The notes: generated from the letters alone by a model not told the origin. 64,000 bases of DNA from Chitinophagaceae bacterium (GCA_014379345.1 JACMLY010000150.1:1-64000), one strand, 5' to 3'; numbered from the stretch's first letter, positions 8,700-17,286 are shown. A program made the numbers and translations.

Positions 8700-9410
8700 T
8701 TACAGCTCGATCACCATGATAATTGCGTCAGCAGACAATGCTTCGATCCTTACTGTGTCAATATCCCATAATGCAAGCCCGTCGCGGGTTCCAAGCAAGC
8801 GATATTGAACTTCAAAGGCACCTTCAACGGTAAAAACAAAAAGGCTTTTATGGGGATCAGCAAGTGTATACTCAATTTCTGACCTGGCCGAAAATTTTCC
8901 AATAAAGAACTTGGGATGAAGTAAAGGAGTTTTATGCTGCGATTGGCCGGATTGAAACAGGGCGATCAATTTGTTTTTATTTGTTTCAAAGTCAAAAGAG
9001 GTGACCTGGAAATTCAAAACAGGATCAACCGGCTTTTTGATCCATAGCTGTAAAAAATTGATGACGTCTTTTTCAAAAGGGTTGCTGATCTCGATGGTCG
9101 CCCCTCTTGGCATCGCAAAAAATTGTGCCTGCCCGGCCTTGATCACTGTTTGATTTGACAGGCTATCCTTATAAGCCAGCGCTCCAACCGTAGGTAAAAG
9201 AATGATGACAGAATCTGCTTGCACCGACAATTGCACACTTCGTTCTCCTGCAAGTGTATCATCATTCAAAACATACAGTTGGCCAAAGGATTTTTTATTT
9301 TCCTGCTGATAGTCTCCAAAATTGAATGTATTATAACTGCGAAACCAGGCCTTTTCGGTACGCCCTCGTTCTTCAGCCAAAAACATTTTTCCTTTTGAGT
9401 TATCAGGCAT
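8700..9410 (-). CDS. Pirin-like bicupin lacking the usual metal-binding histidines
   Basis: A 236-residue cytoplasmic protein. The first 55 residues follow the pirin/YhaK pattern closely: EERGRTEKAWFRSYNTFNFGDY, then FGQLYVLNDDTLAGE. Pirins next show a His-x-His segment (as in GMHPHRDMEI) that holds iron; here the equivalent stretch reads ERSVQLSVQADSVIILLPTVGAL and has no histidine. The C-terminal half is a second cupin-like beta region. Known pirins are Fe-dependent regulators or quercetinases; with the ligands lost this protein probably has a structural or sensory role, or binds no metal. It is upstream of, and on the same strand as, the ABC transporter. Confidence 0.8.
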   Translation of the reverse strand: MPDNSKGKMFLAEERGRTEKAWFRSYNTFNFGDYQQENKKSFGQLYVLNDDTLAGERSVQLSVQADSVIILLPTVGALAYKDSLSNQTVIKAGQAQFFAMPRGATIEISNPFEKDVINFLQLWIKKPVDPVLNFQVTSFDFETNKNKLIALFQSGQSQHKTPLLHPKFFIGKFSARSEIEYTLADPHKSLFVFTVEGAFEVQYRLLGTRDGLALWDIDTVRIEALSADAIIMVIEL

Positions 9411-9742
9411 GTGATATTTTTCTTTGATTGAGTAGATACTTAAACTGGCTGAATGGAAAACTGGTCCGTTAAGATATCACCATTTTTGTTTTCTTTTTGT
9501 ATGGATATCAATAATTGGTTGCCGACCGTATCGTGCTCCCTCCATTAATTTCCGCCGTTATCTCTTTGATCAATTTTGGTTCTACAAATTAGAAATCTGC
9601 AAATGCAAAGAGATTTAGCCAGAGTGGGAAGGAGATAATTCACAAAGGGATAAGAGGCAGAAGACAAAATGCTTCAGACGTGATCCGGTTTTTAGCCGGA
9701 GCTGGCGGCTATGATTTTCGTAAACTGGTCATGCAATTACCA
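9411..9742. other. Gene-free stretch between pirin-like and AAA ATPase genes
   Basis: No reading frame of quality is seen. The only structure is a short GC-rich hairpin around 9679-9710 (CCGG-TTTTTA-GCCGG and an AGCCGG/GGCGGCT pairing), without a T-run. Confidence 0.5.
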
Positions 9743-11176
9743 TTATGCAAATAATACATCCATCGAAAGGCTTTTTTGTACCAACCCAGCCGAATAGATA
9801 TTTTCTTTTATTCCATAAGTTGTGATCATTGTTACAAACAATATTTTTTTTGTTTTTGTCTTCTCCTTGAAAACATCAAGCTTACGCTGCAATTCTACCG
9901 CATAAGATTTATCGATGGCGTATTCAGCACTATAATATTTGATCTCACAGATATTGATACATCTGTCTGCGCGGTCGATCAAAAGATCGATCTGGGCCCC
10001 GGCGGCTCCTTTGCCAGGTACATAACGCCATGCGCTTTCCGTGGTCTGAATGCCTTCAATACCAAGTGCCTTTTTAATTTGGGCCGTATGTTTCATGCAG
10101 ACGGCTTCGAATGCCATTCCACTCCATGTTTTATAGGAAGCGCCCGCGCTTAATTTAATCCATATATCCTTTCCCGAAGACCTGGTTTTATCCATAAATT
10201 TTAAATAGAATAAAGAATATTCGTCGATCAGGCGATAGATAGCATCTTTCATTGCTTTTTCATAAGGAACAGCTGACCTGATGAAGCCTGATTCTTCCAG
10301 TTCTTCCAGCATCAATGTTGCTCGGCCTCCTGAACTGAGGCCACAGACCTCAATAATTTCCTGCCTTGTTAATCCTTTTCCTGTAGCGGCCAAGGCCCTG
10401 ACCACTTTAATATGGCTATCCGCTTTTTCAAAAAGAGAATTATAAAGGTTATTGAATTCGCCTGTTAGGATCCCATCTTTTGTAAAGCAGGCTTTTTCTA
10501 TTGCCTGTGTTGCGCTATCGCCTTTGTGTACGCTTTTGAGATATTGAGGAATGCCGCCAAAAGCCATATATACCTGAAGTGCCTGGTATTGATCCAGCTG
10601 AACACCCCTGCTTTTTAAATACGTTTCAGTTTCTGCTAAAGTAAAAGGTAGTAGCCGGATCTTTTGCGTAATGCGGTTATGAAGACCTCCTTTATTATTA
10701 ACGATATTGCGTATCATCCAGGAAGCTGCCGATCCACAGATGATCACTAGTACATTGTGTTGACGGCTTGCCCAGGCGTTCCAAAAATGTTCGAAGGCCG
10801 GAAGAAAGCCGGATTTTCTGGTATCCAGCCATGGAAATTCATCGAGAAAAATCACCCATTTTTTCTTTTTGTTTTTTGCTGAAAGGTACTGCTCCAGTGC
10901 ATGGAAGGCATTTATCCAGTTGTCTGGTGGGGCAAAAGTCAGTGCCGAGCCGGTTGCCGTTTGTATCGATTTGCTGAATTGTTGTAGCTGTGCCTTTAAA
11001 CTTCCTTCATACATGCCGGTTAATTCAAAGGCAAGATGTTCTTTAAAAAAGCTATGGATGAGAAATGTTTTTCCAACCCTTCGTCTTCCATACACCGCAA
11101 CGAGGCCGGCTTCCTTAGATAGCAGGGCCTGTTGTAACAGCTGCATTTCCTCTCTCCTGCCAATGATCTTTTCCAT
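9743..11176 (-). CDS. AAA+ ATPase with C-terminal DUF234 nuclease-like domain
   Basis: A 477-residue protein of the archaeal-type ATPase family (ATPase_2 plus DUF234). Walker A is GRRRVGKT at 30-37 and Walker B is VIFLDEFPWLD with Asp112-Glu113. A winged-helix stretch lies near 265-310 (GKGLTRQEIIEVCGLSSGG). The C-terminal domain shows a PD-(D/E)XK pattern: Asp397 in QIDLLID and Glu411-x-Lys413 in CEIKYY. Such proteins are common orphan genes in Bacteroidota and Archaea; their biological role is open, with mobile-element or toxin-like functions suggested for the family. Its upstream region carries a cluster of GGCCAAAA boxes (11207-11343) that probably controls it. No neighbour looks functionally tied to it. 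Confidence 0.88.
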   Translation of the reverse strand: MEKIIGRREEMQLLQQALLSKEAGLVAVYGRRRVGKTFLIHSFFKEHLAFELTGMYEGSLKAQLQQFSKSIQTATGSALTFAPPDNWINAFHALEQYLSAKNKKKKWVIFLDEFPWLDTRKSGFLPAFEHFWNAWASRQHNVLVIICGSAASWMIRNIVNNKGGLHNRITQKIRLLPFTLAETETYLKSRGVQLDQYQALQVYMAFGGIPQYLKSVHKGDSATQAIEKACFTKDGILTGEFNNLYNSLFEKADSHIKVVRALAATGKGLTRQEIIEVCGLSSGGRATLMLEELEESGFIRSAVPYEKAMKDAIYRLIDEYSLFYLKFMDKTRSSGKDIWIKLSAGASYKTWSGMAFEAVCMKHTAQIKKALGIEGIQTTESAWRYVPGKGAAGAQIDLLIDRADRCINICEIKYYSAEYAIDKSYAVELQRKLDVFKEKTKTKKILFVTMITTYGIKENIYSAGLVQKSLSMDVLFA

Positions 11177-11206
11177 ATTTGATTCAGGTTTCGAATATAT
11201 TAAGGC

Positions 11207-11343
11207 TTTTGGCCAGTTATATTTTCTTTATATGGGGCCAAAAATAACAAAAAATATGTAGTTTTGGCCGCGTATATAGAAAAACTTTCGGGCCAAAACA
11301 AGTAGCAAAGGCGGCAGCCATCTCATCTAATATGGGCCAAAAA
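11207..11343. promoter_or_regulatory. Cluster of five GGCCAAAA boxes upstream of the AAA ATPase
   Basis: GGCCAAAA occurs on the + strand at 11236-11243, 11291-11298 and 11335-11342, and on the - strand at 11207-11214 and 11262-11269. The first four are spaced 29, 26 and 29 bases apart, close to a multiple of the helix repeat. The nearest box ends about 30 bases before the ATPase start codon, where a -33 element would be expected. Seen: the boxes and spacing. Inferred: an operator array for an unknown DNA-binding protein. Confidence 0.55.
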
Positions 11344-11467
11344 CCAACTTGCTCCTTTTGAAGTGTTGTAAAGAGAGGATTGTAGCGAACTTTATAATTT
11401 TAGATCAGGGCAGGAACAAGGCAGTTTATGGTTATTTTTAAAATTCTTTGCAGGGTAAATCGATATT

Positions 11468-12202
11468 ATGACATACTGTTTGGGAATAAAAGTAAAAGAG
11501 GGTCTTGTAGCTATTGCTGACACCAGGATCACTTCGGGGACTGATACAAGTATTAAGGTGAAAATCATTACAGAGCAAAAAGATAAACATTCGCTATTCA
11601 TCATGACGAGCGGATTAAGATCCATCCGCGATAAGGCCACTGTGTATTTTAAAGAATTGATTGACCGGGACGAGTATGATAAGTTATATAAAGTTGTCAA
11701 TGCTTTCGGAGAACAGGTGCGGCGGGTGGCAGACGAAGACAAAACCTATCTTGAAAAATCAGGCTTCAAATTCGATCTTCACACCATTATAGGCGGCCAG
11801 TTGAAAGATGATGAGGAGCATAGACTATTTTTATTATACCCCGAAGGAAACTGGGTTGAGCTGGGGCATGGCGCACCATTTGTAGTGATAGGAAATTCAG
11901 GTCACGGTAAGGCAATATTGAACCGCACACTCAATGAAAATTCAAGCATGCGGCTGGCATTAAAAACAGGATTTCTTGCATTTGATTCTACCCGTGTGAG
12001 TTCAAATAATGTAGACTTCCCGATTGATGTTGTGTTATATAAAAAAGACAGCTTTTATATTGCCGAACACCGGTACGAGAAAAAAGATCTTGAAAATGTT
12101 TCGGCACAATGGGCTGAAGAATTGAAAAGCGCTCTGCAAAATATTCCGGAAGAATGGATGGACGTCACTTTTAATAAACTATCAAAACAATCATCAAGTT
12201 AA
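11468..12202 (+). CDS. Anbu-type proteasome homologue (Ntn hydrolase)
   Basis: A 244-residue protein of the Anbu family (COG3484, ancestral beta subunit). It opens MTYCLGIKVKEGLVAIADTR. After removal of Met the threonine becomes the N-terminal nucleophile, with the conserved Asp in IADTR and a Lys in the following strand, the usual proteasome arrangement. Later landmarks are the FIMTSGLRSIRDKA and FVVIGNSGHGKAILNR segments. Known Anbu proteins assemble into open ring or lock-washer particles; cellular substrates are unknown. The next gene starts on the base directly after this stop codon and encodes a transglutaminase-like protease, the usual Anbu partner. The alpha-E and ATP-grasp genes that often complete this cluster are not present here. 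Confidence 0.9.
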   Translation: MTYCLGIKVKEGLVAIADTRITSGTDTSIKVKIITEQKDKHSLFIMTSGLRSIRDKATVYFKELIDRDEYDKLYKVVNAFGEQVRRVADEDKTYLEKSGFKFDLHTIIGGQLKDDEEHRLFLLYPEGNWVELGHGAPFVVIGNSGHGKAILNRTLNENSSMRLALKTGFLAFDSTRVSSNNVDFPIDVVLYKKDSFYIAEHRYEKKDLENVSAQWAEELKSALQNIPEEWMDVTFNKLSKQSSS

Positions 12203-13045
12203 ATGAAATTGGAAATTTTCGCGGCACTGAAATACATTGTTTATTCCCCCAGTACGTTAATTCTAAATATACATGCATTCAGATCTCAGAAACAGATCGT
12301 TCTTGAAGAGGCATTGGTGATTGAACCGTACGTTAAAGTGGAAGAGTTAGTATCTCAACATCATGGAAACCGGTTTATCCGACTTGAATTATTAGAAGGG
12401 CAGATCTCAATAAGCTATAAGGCAACCGTTGACAACGCTTATAAGGAAACAGATCATACCAATCTAAAAGAAGTGCCTGTAGGCCAATTGGATTCTTCGG
12501 TATTTCCTTATTTATATCCGAGCAGGTATTGCCAATCTGATAAACTGTTTCGTTTTGCCCGGAATAAATTCGGGTATATCGAGAATCCTTTCTTAAAAGT
12601 ATTGGCTATCACCAATTGGATTCACTCGCATGTAGAATATTTGAGCGGCTCTACCAATGCGCATACCTCCGCGTATGATACGGTCACCGAGCTGTCAGGA
12701 GTGTGTAGGGATTTCGCACACCTGGGCATTGCATTATGCAGGGCATTAACTATACCTGCCCGTTATTTTACGGGGTATGCTTATAAATTGAAGCCCCAGG
12801 ATTTTCATGCCTGCTTTGAAGCATACCTGGGCGATGAATGGGTTTTGTTTGATGCCACAAAGCTTATTCCGCTAAATGCGCTGGTTAAAATTGCCACAGG
12901 CCGTGACGCCGCTGACAGTGCCGTTGCAAGCCTTTTTGGAAATCTTCTATGCCAGGACATACAGGTATCATGCAATGCAGCAGAAAATAATTTTGAGCCA
13001 TACTACTACGATGCTTCAAGACTTACCGGGTTAGCATATCAATAA
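12203..13045 (+). CDS. Transglutaminase-like cysteine protease of the Anbu cluster
   Basis: A 280-residue protein. The N-terminal 100 residues are the beta-rich domain found ahead of bacterial transglutaminase-like cores. The core has the catalytic triad Cys168 in ELSGVCRDFAH, His202 in DFHACFEAYL and Asp217 in WVLFDATKL. The start codon abuts the Anbu stop codon with no spacing, so translation is probably coupled. In other genomes this family sits with Anbu, an alpha-E protein and a circularly permuted ATP-grasp enzyme, and is thought to handle a peptide product or tag. Here the unit ends after this gene: the next gene is convergent and separated by an inverted repeat. Confidence 0.88.
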   Translation: MKLEIFAALKYIVYSPSTLILNIHAFRSQKQIVLEEALVIEPYVKVEELVSQHHGNRFIRLELLEGQISISYKATVDNAYKETDHTNLKEVPVGQLDSSVFPYLYPSRYCQSDKLFRFARNKFGYIENPFLKVLAITNWIHSHVEYLSGSTNAHTSAYDTVTELSGVCRDFAHLGIALCRALTIPARYFTGYAYKLKPQDFHACFEAYLGDEWVLFDATKLIPLNALVKIATGRDAADSAVASLFGNLLCQDIQVSCNAAENNFEPYYYDASRLTGLAYQ

Positions 13046-13114
13046 CGTTCATTGAACGAAACCAAATTGTCTGTCGCCATAAAAATGGGGATAAACTTTT
13101 TCAAGAGTAATTCC

Positions 13115-13226
13115 CCTTGTGTTCCTCCGTGCCATACCTCCTGTGCCTCTGTGGTTAAATTGATGCTAAACAATAAAGAGTATAACGATGCAAAAGTTTT
13201 TTAACCACAGGAGGTACACAGCGGGT
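13115..13226. repeat. Intergenic inverted repeat, family D (CTCTGTGGTTAAA type)
   Basis: The left arm reads CCTCCTGTGCCTCTGTGGTTAAA (13137-13159); the right arm starts TTTTTTAACCACAGGAGGT (13196-13215). It lies between the two convergent stop codons at 13045 and 13243. The second copy of the family is at 27837-27950, with the same arm words but a different loop. Confidence 0.8.
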
Positions 13227-13242
13227 GTGATAGTAGGGGGTT

Positions 13243-14163
13243 CTAAGTATTCATCACTTTTTCCATTGCCTCTCTCACTTGTTTTAGGAATGGTGGTATG
13301 ATAACAGCGGGATCACCGGGACTCAGTGTTTCAATCGGTAGAAATCCGCGATAAGAGGATGCCTTGATGATTCTGAAAAGTTTTACCAGATCCATATTCT
13401 CTGATTTTCCTTTATAGTTCAATTTTTCTTTTATCTGCCAATTCACCGCGTAAGAAATAGTTTTTTTTATTTCATCGTAAGGCTCATTTGTTACAAAACT
13501 TCCTGTATCGAGCACCAAGCCGAACCACTCACTGTTGATCCTTTTAATTAAATCAATGGTCTGGTCTGCTGTTTTTACAAAATCATTGTGATTTTGTAAG
13601 GCAATGATCACACCGTGTTTTTTTCCGTGTTCAACACATGTTCTAATATCCTCTGTCATCCAATCAGCGACCGCTTCCCACGTGAATTTTTCCGGCACCG
13701 CTTTTCCTGCGAATATCCTGATCACGGGCGCTCCTAATTTAGCAGCTGTTTCGATCCATTTTTTCACCAGCACAACATCTTTTGCTCTTATTGATTTATC
13801 AGGGTCTGTAAAATCATTACGGACGCCTGTGCCGCTAATGGCGACACCGAGTTGGTGCGCTTTTCTTTTTAATTGGTAGATGTATTCGTCGGAAGGGGGT
13901 TCTGGATAGCCGGGAAAGTAATAACCGGTAACGTCGGCTGCATCGAATCCCTGTACCGCACAAAATTCAATCATTTGCAGCAAGCTCGTCTCGCCACTTC
14001 TTAACGGTGTATTGAAAGAATAAGCATTCAGGCTTATTTTGAACCTGTTATTAACAGGGGCCGCCATATCAGCCGGTGACGCCACTGCTGAAAAACCTGC
14101 GAAAGGCAAGGTGGAAAGGGCTATTGAGGATTGAAGAAATTTCCTTCGTTCTAGTGCTGCCAT
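13243..14163 (-). CDS. Sugar phosphate isomerase/epimerase-type TIM barrel, exported
   Basis: A 306-residue protein of the xylose-isomerase-like TIM barrel family. The N terminus has a Tat-like motif (RRKFLQSS at 6-13) followed by a hydrophobic stretch, so it is probably exported to the periplasm. Barrel landmarks are the VQGFDAADVTGYYFPGY strand, ALQNHNDF with likely metal-binding residues, GLVLDTGSF and the closing GFLPIETLSPGD glutamate. Members isomerise or dehydrate keto sugars or inositols with a divalent metal. Substrate is not evident and no sugar operon is next to it; it is transcribed alone, facing the Anbu unit. Confidence 0.85.
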   Translation of the reverse strand: MAALERRKFLQSSIALSTLPFAGFSAVASPADMAAPVNNRFKISLNAYSFNTPLRSGETSLLQMIEFCAVQGFDAADVTGYYFPGYPEPPSDEYIYQLKRKAHQLGVAISGTGVRNDFTDPDKSIRAKDVVLVKKWIETAAKLGAPVIRIFAGKAVPEKFTWEAVADWMTEDIRTCVEHGKKHGVIIALQNHNDFVKTADQTIDLIKRINSEWFGLVLDTGSFVTNEPYDEIKKTISYAVNWQIKEKLNYKGKSENMDLVKLFRIIKASSYRGFLPIETLSPGDPAVIIPPFLKQVREAMEKVMNT

Positions 14164-14471
14164 AAATTTTAAATATTACAATGTACAAAGAGGCATTAAT
14201 GCGGCCCGGATTGCCGCAATGAATCTTTCTATTTACAATTTAGCATTTTATCCAACTTTGGAAAAAATACATTTCGCAAAAACAGGAGCGCCAAAATCAT
14301 GACTGGCATTGAGGTTCAAAGGACAAGAAGTTGTAAATGATTTTATCTAAATATTTGTTGCCTCTTACGCAACGGCATTCTCTTCAATAAAATGGGGAAT
14401 ACATATTAATCCGCAGCTGCTAATGTGGGCTCCCTCAACTGAGATATTTTTTCACTATCGGTTAAAGTTGG

Positions 14472-14812
14472 TCAGGTATTTTTTTTCTTTTTGAAATTTA
14501 TGAGTTTAAGGATATTGGTAGCCGCTTTTTCCCCGGGTATAAAGCCTGCTTCAATGGATGGTCTGTAATGAATGCCGCCGTAAAATCGGGATAGTCCGGC
14601 CTCAGCACGGTATGACTGGTGTTTGTACTATAAGAACTCATCCCCATCTTTAGTGAATGCGTCCATATAATTCGGGTATTTATTTTTTCTCTCTGTAGGG
14701 CCATTTTTGCGTTCTGATAAAACAAAAAAATTATTATGAAACTGACAATAAAAATACTTGTCACAACAGGATCCATTTTAAGCCTGCTTAAAATAGCCTG
14801 CAACAAAAACAA
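14472..14812 (-). pseudogene. Doubtful short reading frame, possibly frameshifted
   Basis: A frame opening with TTG at 14812 runs to 14498 and holds one hydrophobic segment (DPVVTSIFIVSFIIIFLFYQN). Near its end, at a CCCGGGGAAAAAG run around 14535-14545, shifting by one base gives a more protein-like ending (GEKAATNILKLINFKKKKNT) that stops at 14472-14474. I cannot name a family. It may be a decayed gene or noise. The rest of the 14164-14983 interval shows no other gene. Confidence 0.25.
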
Positions 14813-14983
14813 TCGTCCCGAAACTACCCCCGATAATATTTCGAACAGTTGAAAATCACCTTAAACCTGCGAATCATTAAAATATTTTTTTGAAATGCCT
14901 ACACACAGAGTATAAAACCTATGCTGCCGTTGCGCATTTCTTCAACCCTCATATAATCATATTCCATTTTTAAAAATACAATC

Positions 14984-15787
14984 ATGAACTTACCCACACC
15001 GCTCGATATTATTCTTGACCCCTTAACGCATTATATAGTTGCTATGTACACCTTGCTTATTTTGTGGGAAACATTCTTCCCCGCACGAAAGCTGGTTGAC
15101 ATTAAATACTGGAAAGTCAAGGGAATTATTGTTTTCATTTTTTATTTTTTTCTATCTTCCTATTTGCCTTTGGTCACTAATCCGGCCCTTGAGCAGTTCA
15201 GGTTGATTGACTTGTCACAACTCGGATCTTTCGAAGGCGCCATTATTGGTGTTCTGCTGTATGAGTTTGGCGTTTACATCTGGCACCGTCAAATGCATCG
15301 CTCTGATTTTTTGTGGAAAACCTTTCACCAGATGCATCATAGCGCCGAGCGCCTGGATACCTATGGAGCTTTCTTTTTTAGTCCTTTGGATATGATCGGG
15401 TGGACTGTACTTTCAAGTATATGTTTTGCTTTACTTGTCGGACTAAGCCCTCAGGCAGTTACTGCCACATTGCTGATAACAAATTTCCTGAGCATCTTTC
15501 AACATGCAAATATCAATACCCCGAAATGGTTAGGATATATTGTTCAAAGGCCCGAAAGCCATACTATACACCACGCAAAAAATATTCACGGAAGTAATTA
15601 TTCAGACCTTCCCCTTTTCGATATCTTATTTGGGACTTTCCAAAATCCGGTAACATATATTCATGAAACCGGTTTTTACAACGGGGCTTCAAACCGGGTT
15701 AAAGATATGTTGCTGTTTAAAGATGTTTCGACACCCCATAATATTAAAGAGAAAACCAACGAGATTAAAGTTCTGGATCTTTCCTGA
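14984..15787 (+). CDS. Fatty acid hydroxylase / sterol desaturase family membrane protein
   Basis: A 267-residue integral membrane di-iron protein. Hydrophobic segments lie near 15-32, 46-64, 80-99 and 137-172. The histidine clusters of the family are all present: His101 and His105 (WHRQMH), His115, His118 and His119 (HQMHH), His174, and His193, His196 and His197 (SHTIHH). These bind two irons that activate oxygen for hydroxylation or desaturation of a lipid. The substrate is unknown; sphingolipid, carotenoid and ether-lipid enzymes all belong to this family. It appears to be a single-gene unit and is followed by a family C palindrome 20 bases after the stop codon. Confidence 0.9.
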   Translation: MNLPTPLDIILDPLTHYIVAMYTLLILWETFFPARKLVDIKYWKVKGIIVFIFYFFLSSYLPLVTNPALEQFRLIDLSQLGSFEGAIIGVLLYEFGVYIWHRQMHRSDFLWKTFHQMHHSAERLDTYGAFFFSPLDMIGWTVLSSICFALLVGLSPQAVTATLLITNFLSIFQHANINTPKWLGYIVQRPESHTIHHAKNIHGSNYSDLPLFDILFGTFQNPVTYIHETGFYNGASNRVKDMLLFKDVSTPHNIKEKTNEIKVLDLS

Positions 15788-15807
15788 CAATGAATTTTTA
15801 CTGACCT

Positions 15808-15866
15808 GTGTTTCTATGATCTTATATGGTAAAAAATTTACCACATAGGATCATAGCAACATAGAA
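15808..15866. repeat. Intergenic palindrome, family C (TATGATCCTATGTGGTAAA type)
   Basis: TTTCTATGATCTTATATGGTAAA pairs with TTTACCACATAGGATCATAG (from 15838). It lies 20 bases after the hydroxylase stop codon. Copies at 34867-34970 and 39297-39379 share the arm sequence. Confidence 0.85.
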
Positions 15867-16669
15867 AATGCACATAGAAGATTTCTATTTTTTACATTCC
15901 GGGCCTGATTTGTTTTCGGGTGATTTGCTGATAGCTGCTCTGGGAAGAATATTTTTTATTTGCTATGTCAGTGCTCAGTTTTCCCCAGCCATTAAAACAT
16001 CGCTTATTTTTTAGTACCTGCATAGGCAAATAATTCTCATAGCAGTTTTCCAATTGCCTCTACAGACTATTGTGACCGCCGTGTTCTACCCCGTTCGATG
16101 AGTATGATGCTGGAAATTTCATACCGGCTAAAGCCGTTAAAATTATTAATCGATATTATATCGGTTTTGTTTAAAACAGGAGCCTGCTCATTGCTGTTGA
16201 CCGGAAATCTTGTATAGATCCGGAGCCAAAACACACTTCATCGGATGTAATCTTTTAGCTTTTTCTATGAAGACTAAAAAGGTTTAAATACCTATTAAAT
16301 CAACAAAACTTTTCCGGTTAAAACCGAATTTAGAACACCCCATCAGGGTGTAATCTTTGCAGACCAATTCATAGTTTAGAATGTGCGCCGTACCAGCAGC
16401 ATCTTTCTTGCAGGAAAATGTCGGATTTTCTAAAAGTTTGAAATCAGGTTTTCCGAAAAATATTTATTTAACTTTAATGGTTAGGAGATGCTGCTCCTAG
16501 GGAGCGGATCCACGATTGCGATGTGTTTTCTACAAAGCGTAAACTGCTGACGGAGTTTTTTGGGCTAATCGTGCGTGAATGATTATTTTTTTTCTGATAA
16601 GATATTTAAAAATTGAGAGTTTACAATTTTATAATTGATATTATATAAATTATCATTCACCACTCACCA
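15867..16669. other. Gene-free stretch of about 800 bases with short palindromes
   Basis: No convincing reading frame in either strand. Visible structure: CCGGCTAAAGCCG at about 16126-16138; a TTCCGGTTAAAACCGAA hairpin around 16313-16329; a 10-bp inverted repeat AGCAGCATCT (16395-16404) with AGATGCTGCT (16486-16495) enclosing 81 bases; and a TCATTCACCACTCACCAT half element (16653-16670) of repeat family F running into the stop codon of the next gene. It may be the remains of mobile or REP-like elements. Confidence 0.4.
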
Positions 16670-17131
16670 TCAGGGCTTCAATTGTTCCTGTGGTTCTGAT
16701 AATTGCTTTATTTTTTGCAAGGCTCTATCCCATGCTTCAGACATTGATTCGTAAAAATCCTCACCCATATCGCATTCTATGGATAAAGTTGTCTTGCCGT
16801 TCTTTTCAGTTAATTGATATATTTCCCGTCCGCCTTTCACTGCCTGTGCGATCTCACCTTCATAATCCTCGATATCATTAACAACAATGCCCTGGTACTC
16901 CATGGATAAAATTTCGCCGGGTATGTTTTGGACAACTTTCGCCACCATTCCACTTTTTGTATTATCTGTAAATATGGCTTTGCTGCCAACTTTCCAGTCA
17001 GTTTTGGCGTGCGTACCTTCGCTGAATTCTGCATACCATGCCCGCGTGCAGTCGTCATCCAGTAATACATCCCAAACTATTTCTTTTGGAGCACTTAATT
17101 CGATAGATTTTTTGATCGGTAGTGTTTTCAT
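16670..17131 (-). CDS. SRPBCC / AHSA1-type domain protein
   Basis: A 153-residue soluble protein with the START-like pattern: an opening strand SIELSAPKEIVWDVLLDDDCTRAWYAEF, a central GSKAIF strand, and a C-terminal helix beginning FYESMSEAWDRALQKI. The AHSA1 branch fits best. Ligand and partner are unknown. It is transcribed divergently from the GlxA-type regulator at 17287 with 155 bases between the start codons, so that regulator may control it. It differs clearly from the other SRPBCC protein at 165-590. Confidence 0.85.
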   Translation of the reverse strand: MKTLPIKKSIELSAPKEIVWDVLLDDDCTRAWYAEFSEGTHAKTDWKVGSKAIFTDNTKSGMVAKVVQNIPGEILSMEYQGIVVNDIEDYEGEIAQAVKGGREIYQLTEKNGKTTLSIECDMGEDFYESMSEAWDRALQKIKQLSEPQEQLKP

Positions 17132-17251
17132 GATTTGCGTTTGTGTGTTGAAAAATTAGATTAACTGATTCACCATATTTATAATGTTGTCCTGACAAAG
17201 CTATTGGCATTATTGCTATTTGAAAGGGTGCATATACGGCTTTCTGAGGTG

Positions 17252-17282
17252 TTGATTGCGACATTCGGTTGGGCTAGTTTTG
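17252..17282 (+). promoter_or_regulatory. Promoter of the GlxA-type regulator, near-leaderless
   Basis: TAGTTTTG at 17275-17282 is an exact TAnnTTTG -7 element and a TTG at 17252-17254 lies 20 bases upstream as the -33 element. The start codon begins at 17287, so the predicted transcript start falls at or within a few bases of the ATG. Confidence 0.6.
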
Positions 17283-17286
17283 TTGC

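Noticed and set aside
16085-16140. tRNA-like T-loop word (CCGTTCGATG)
   Set aside because: No acceptor stem or anticodon arm can be folded around it.
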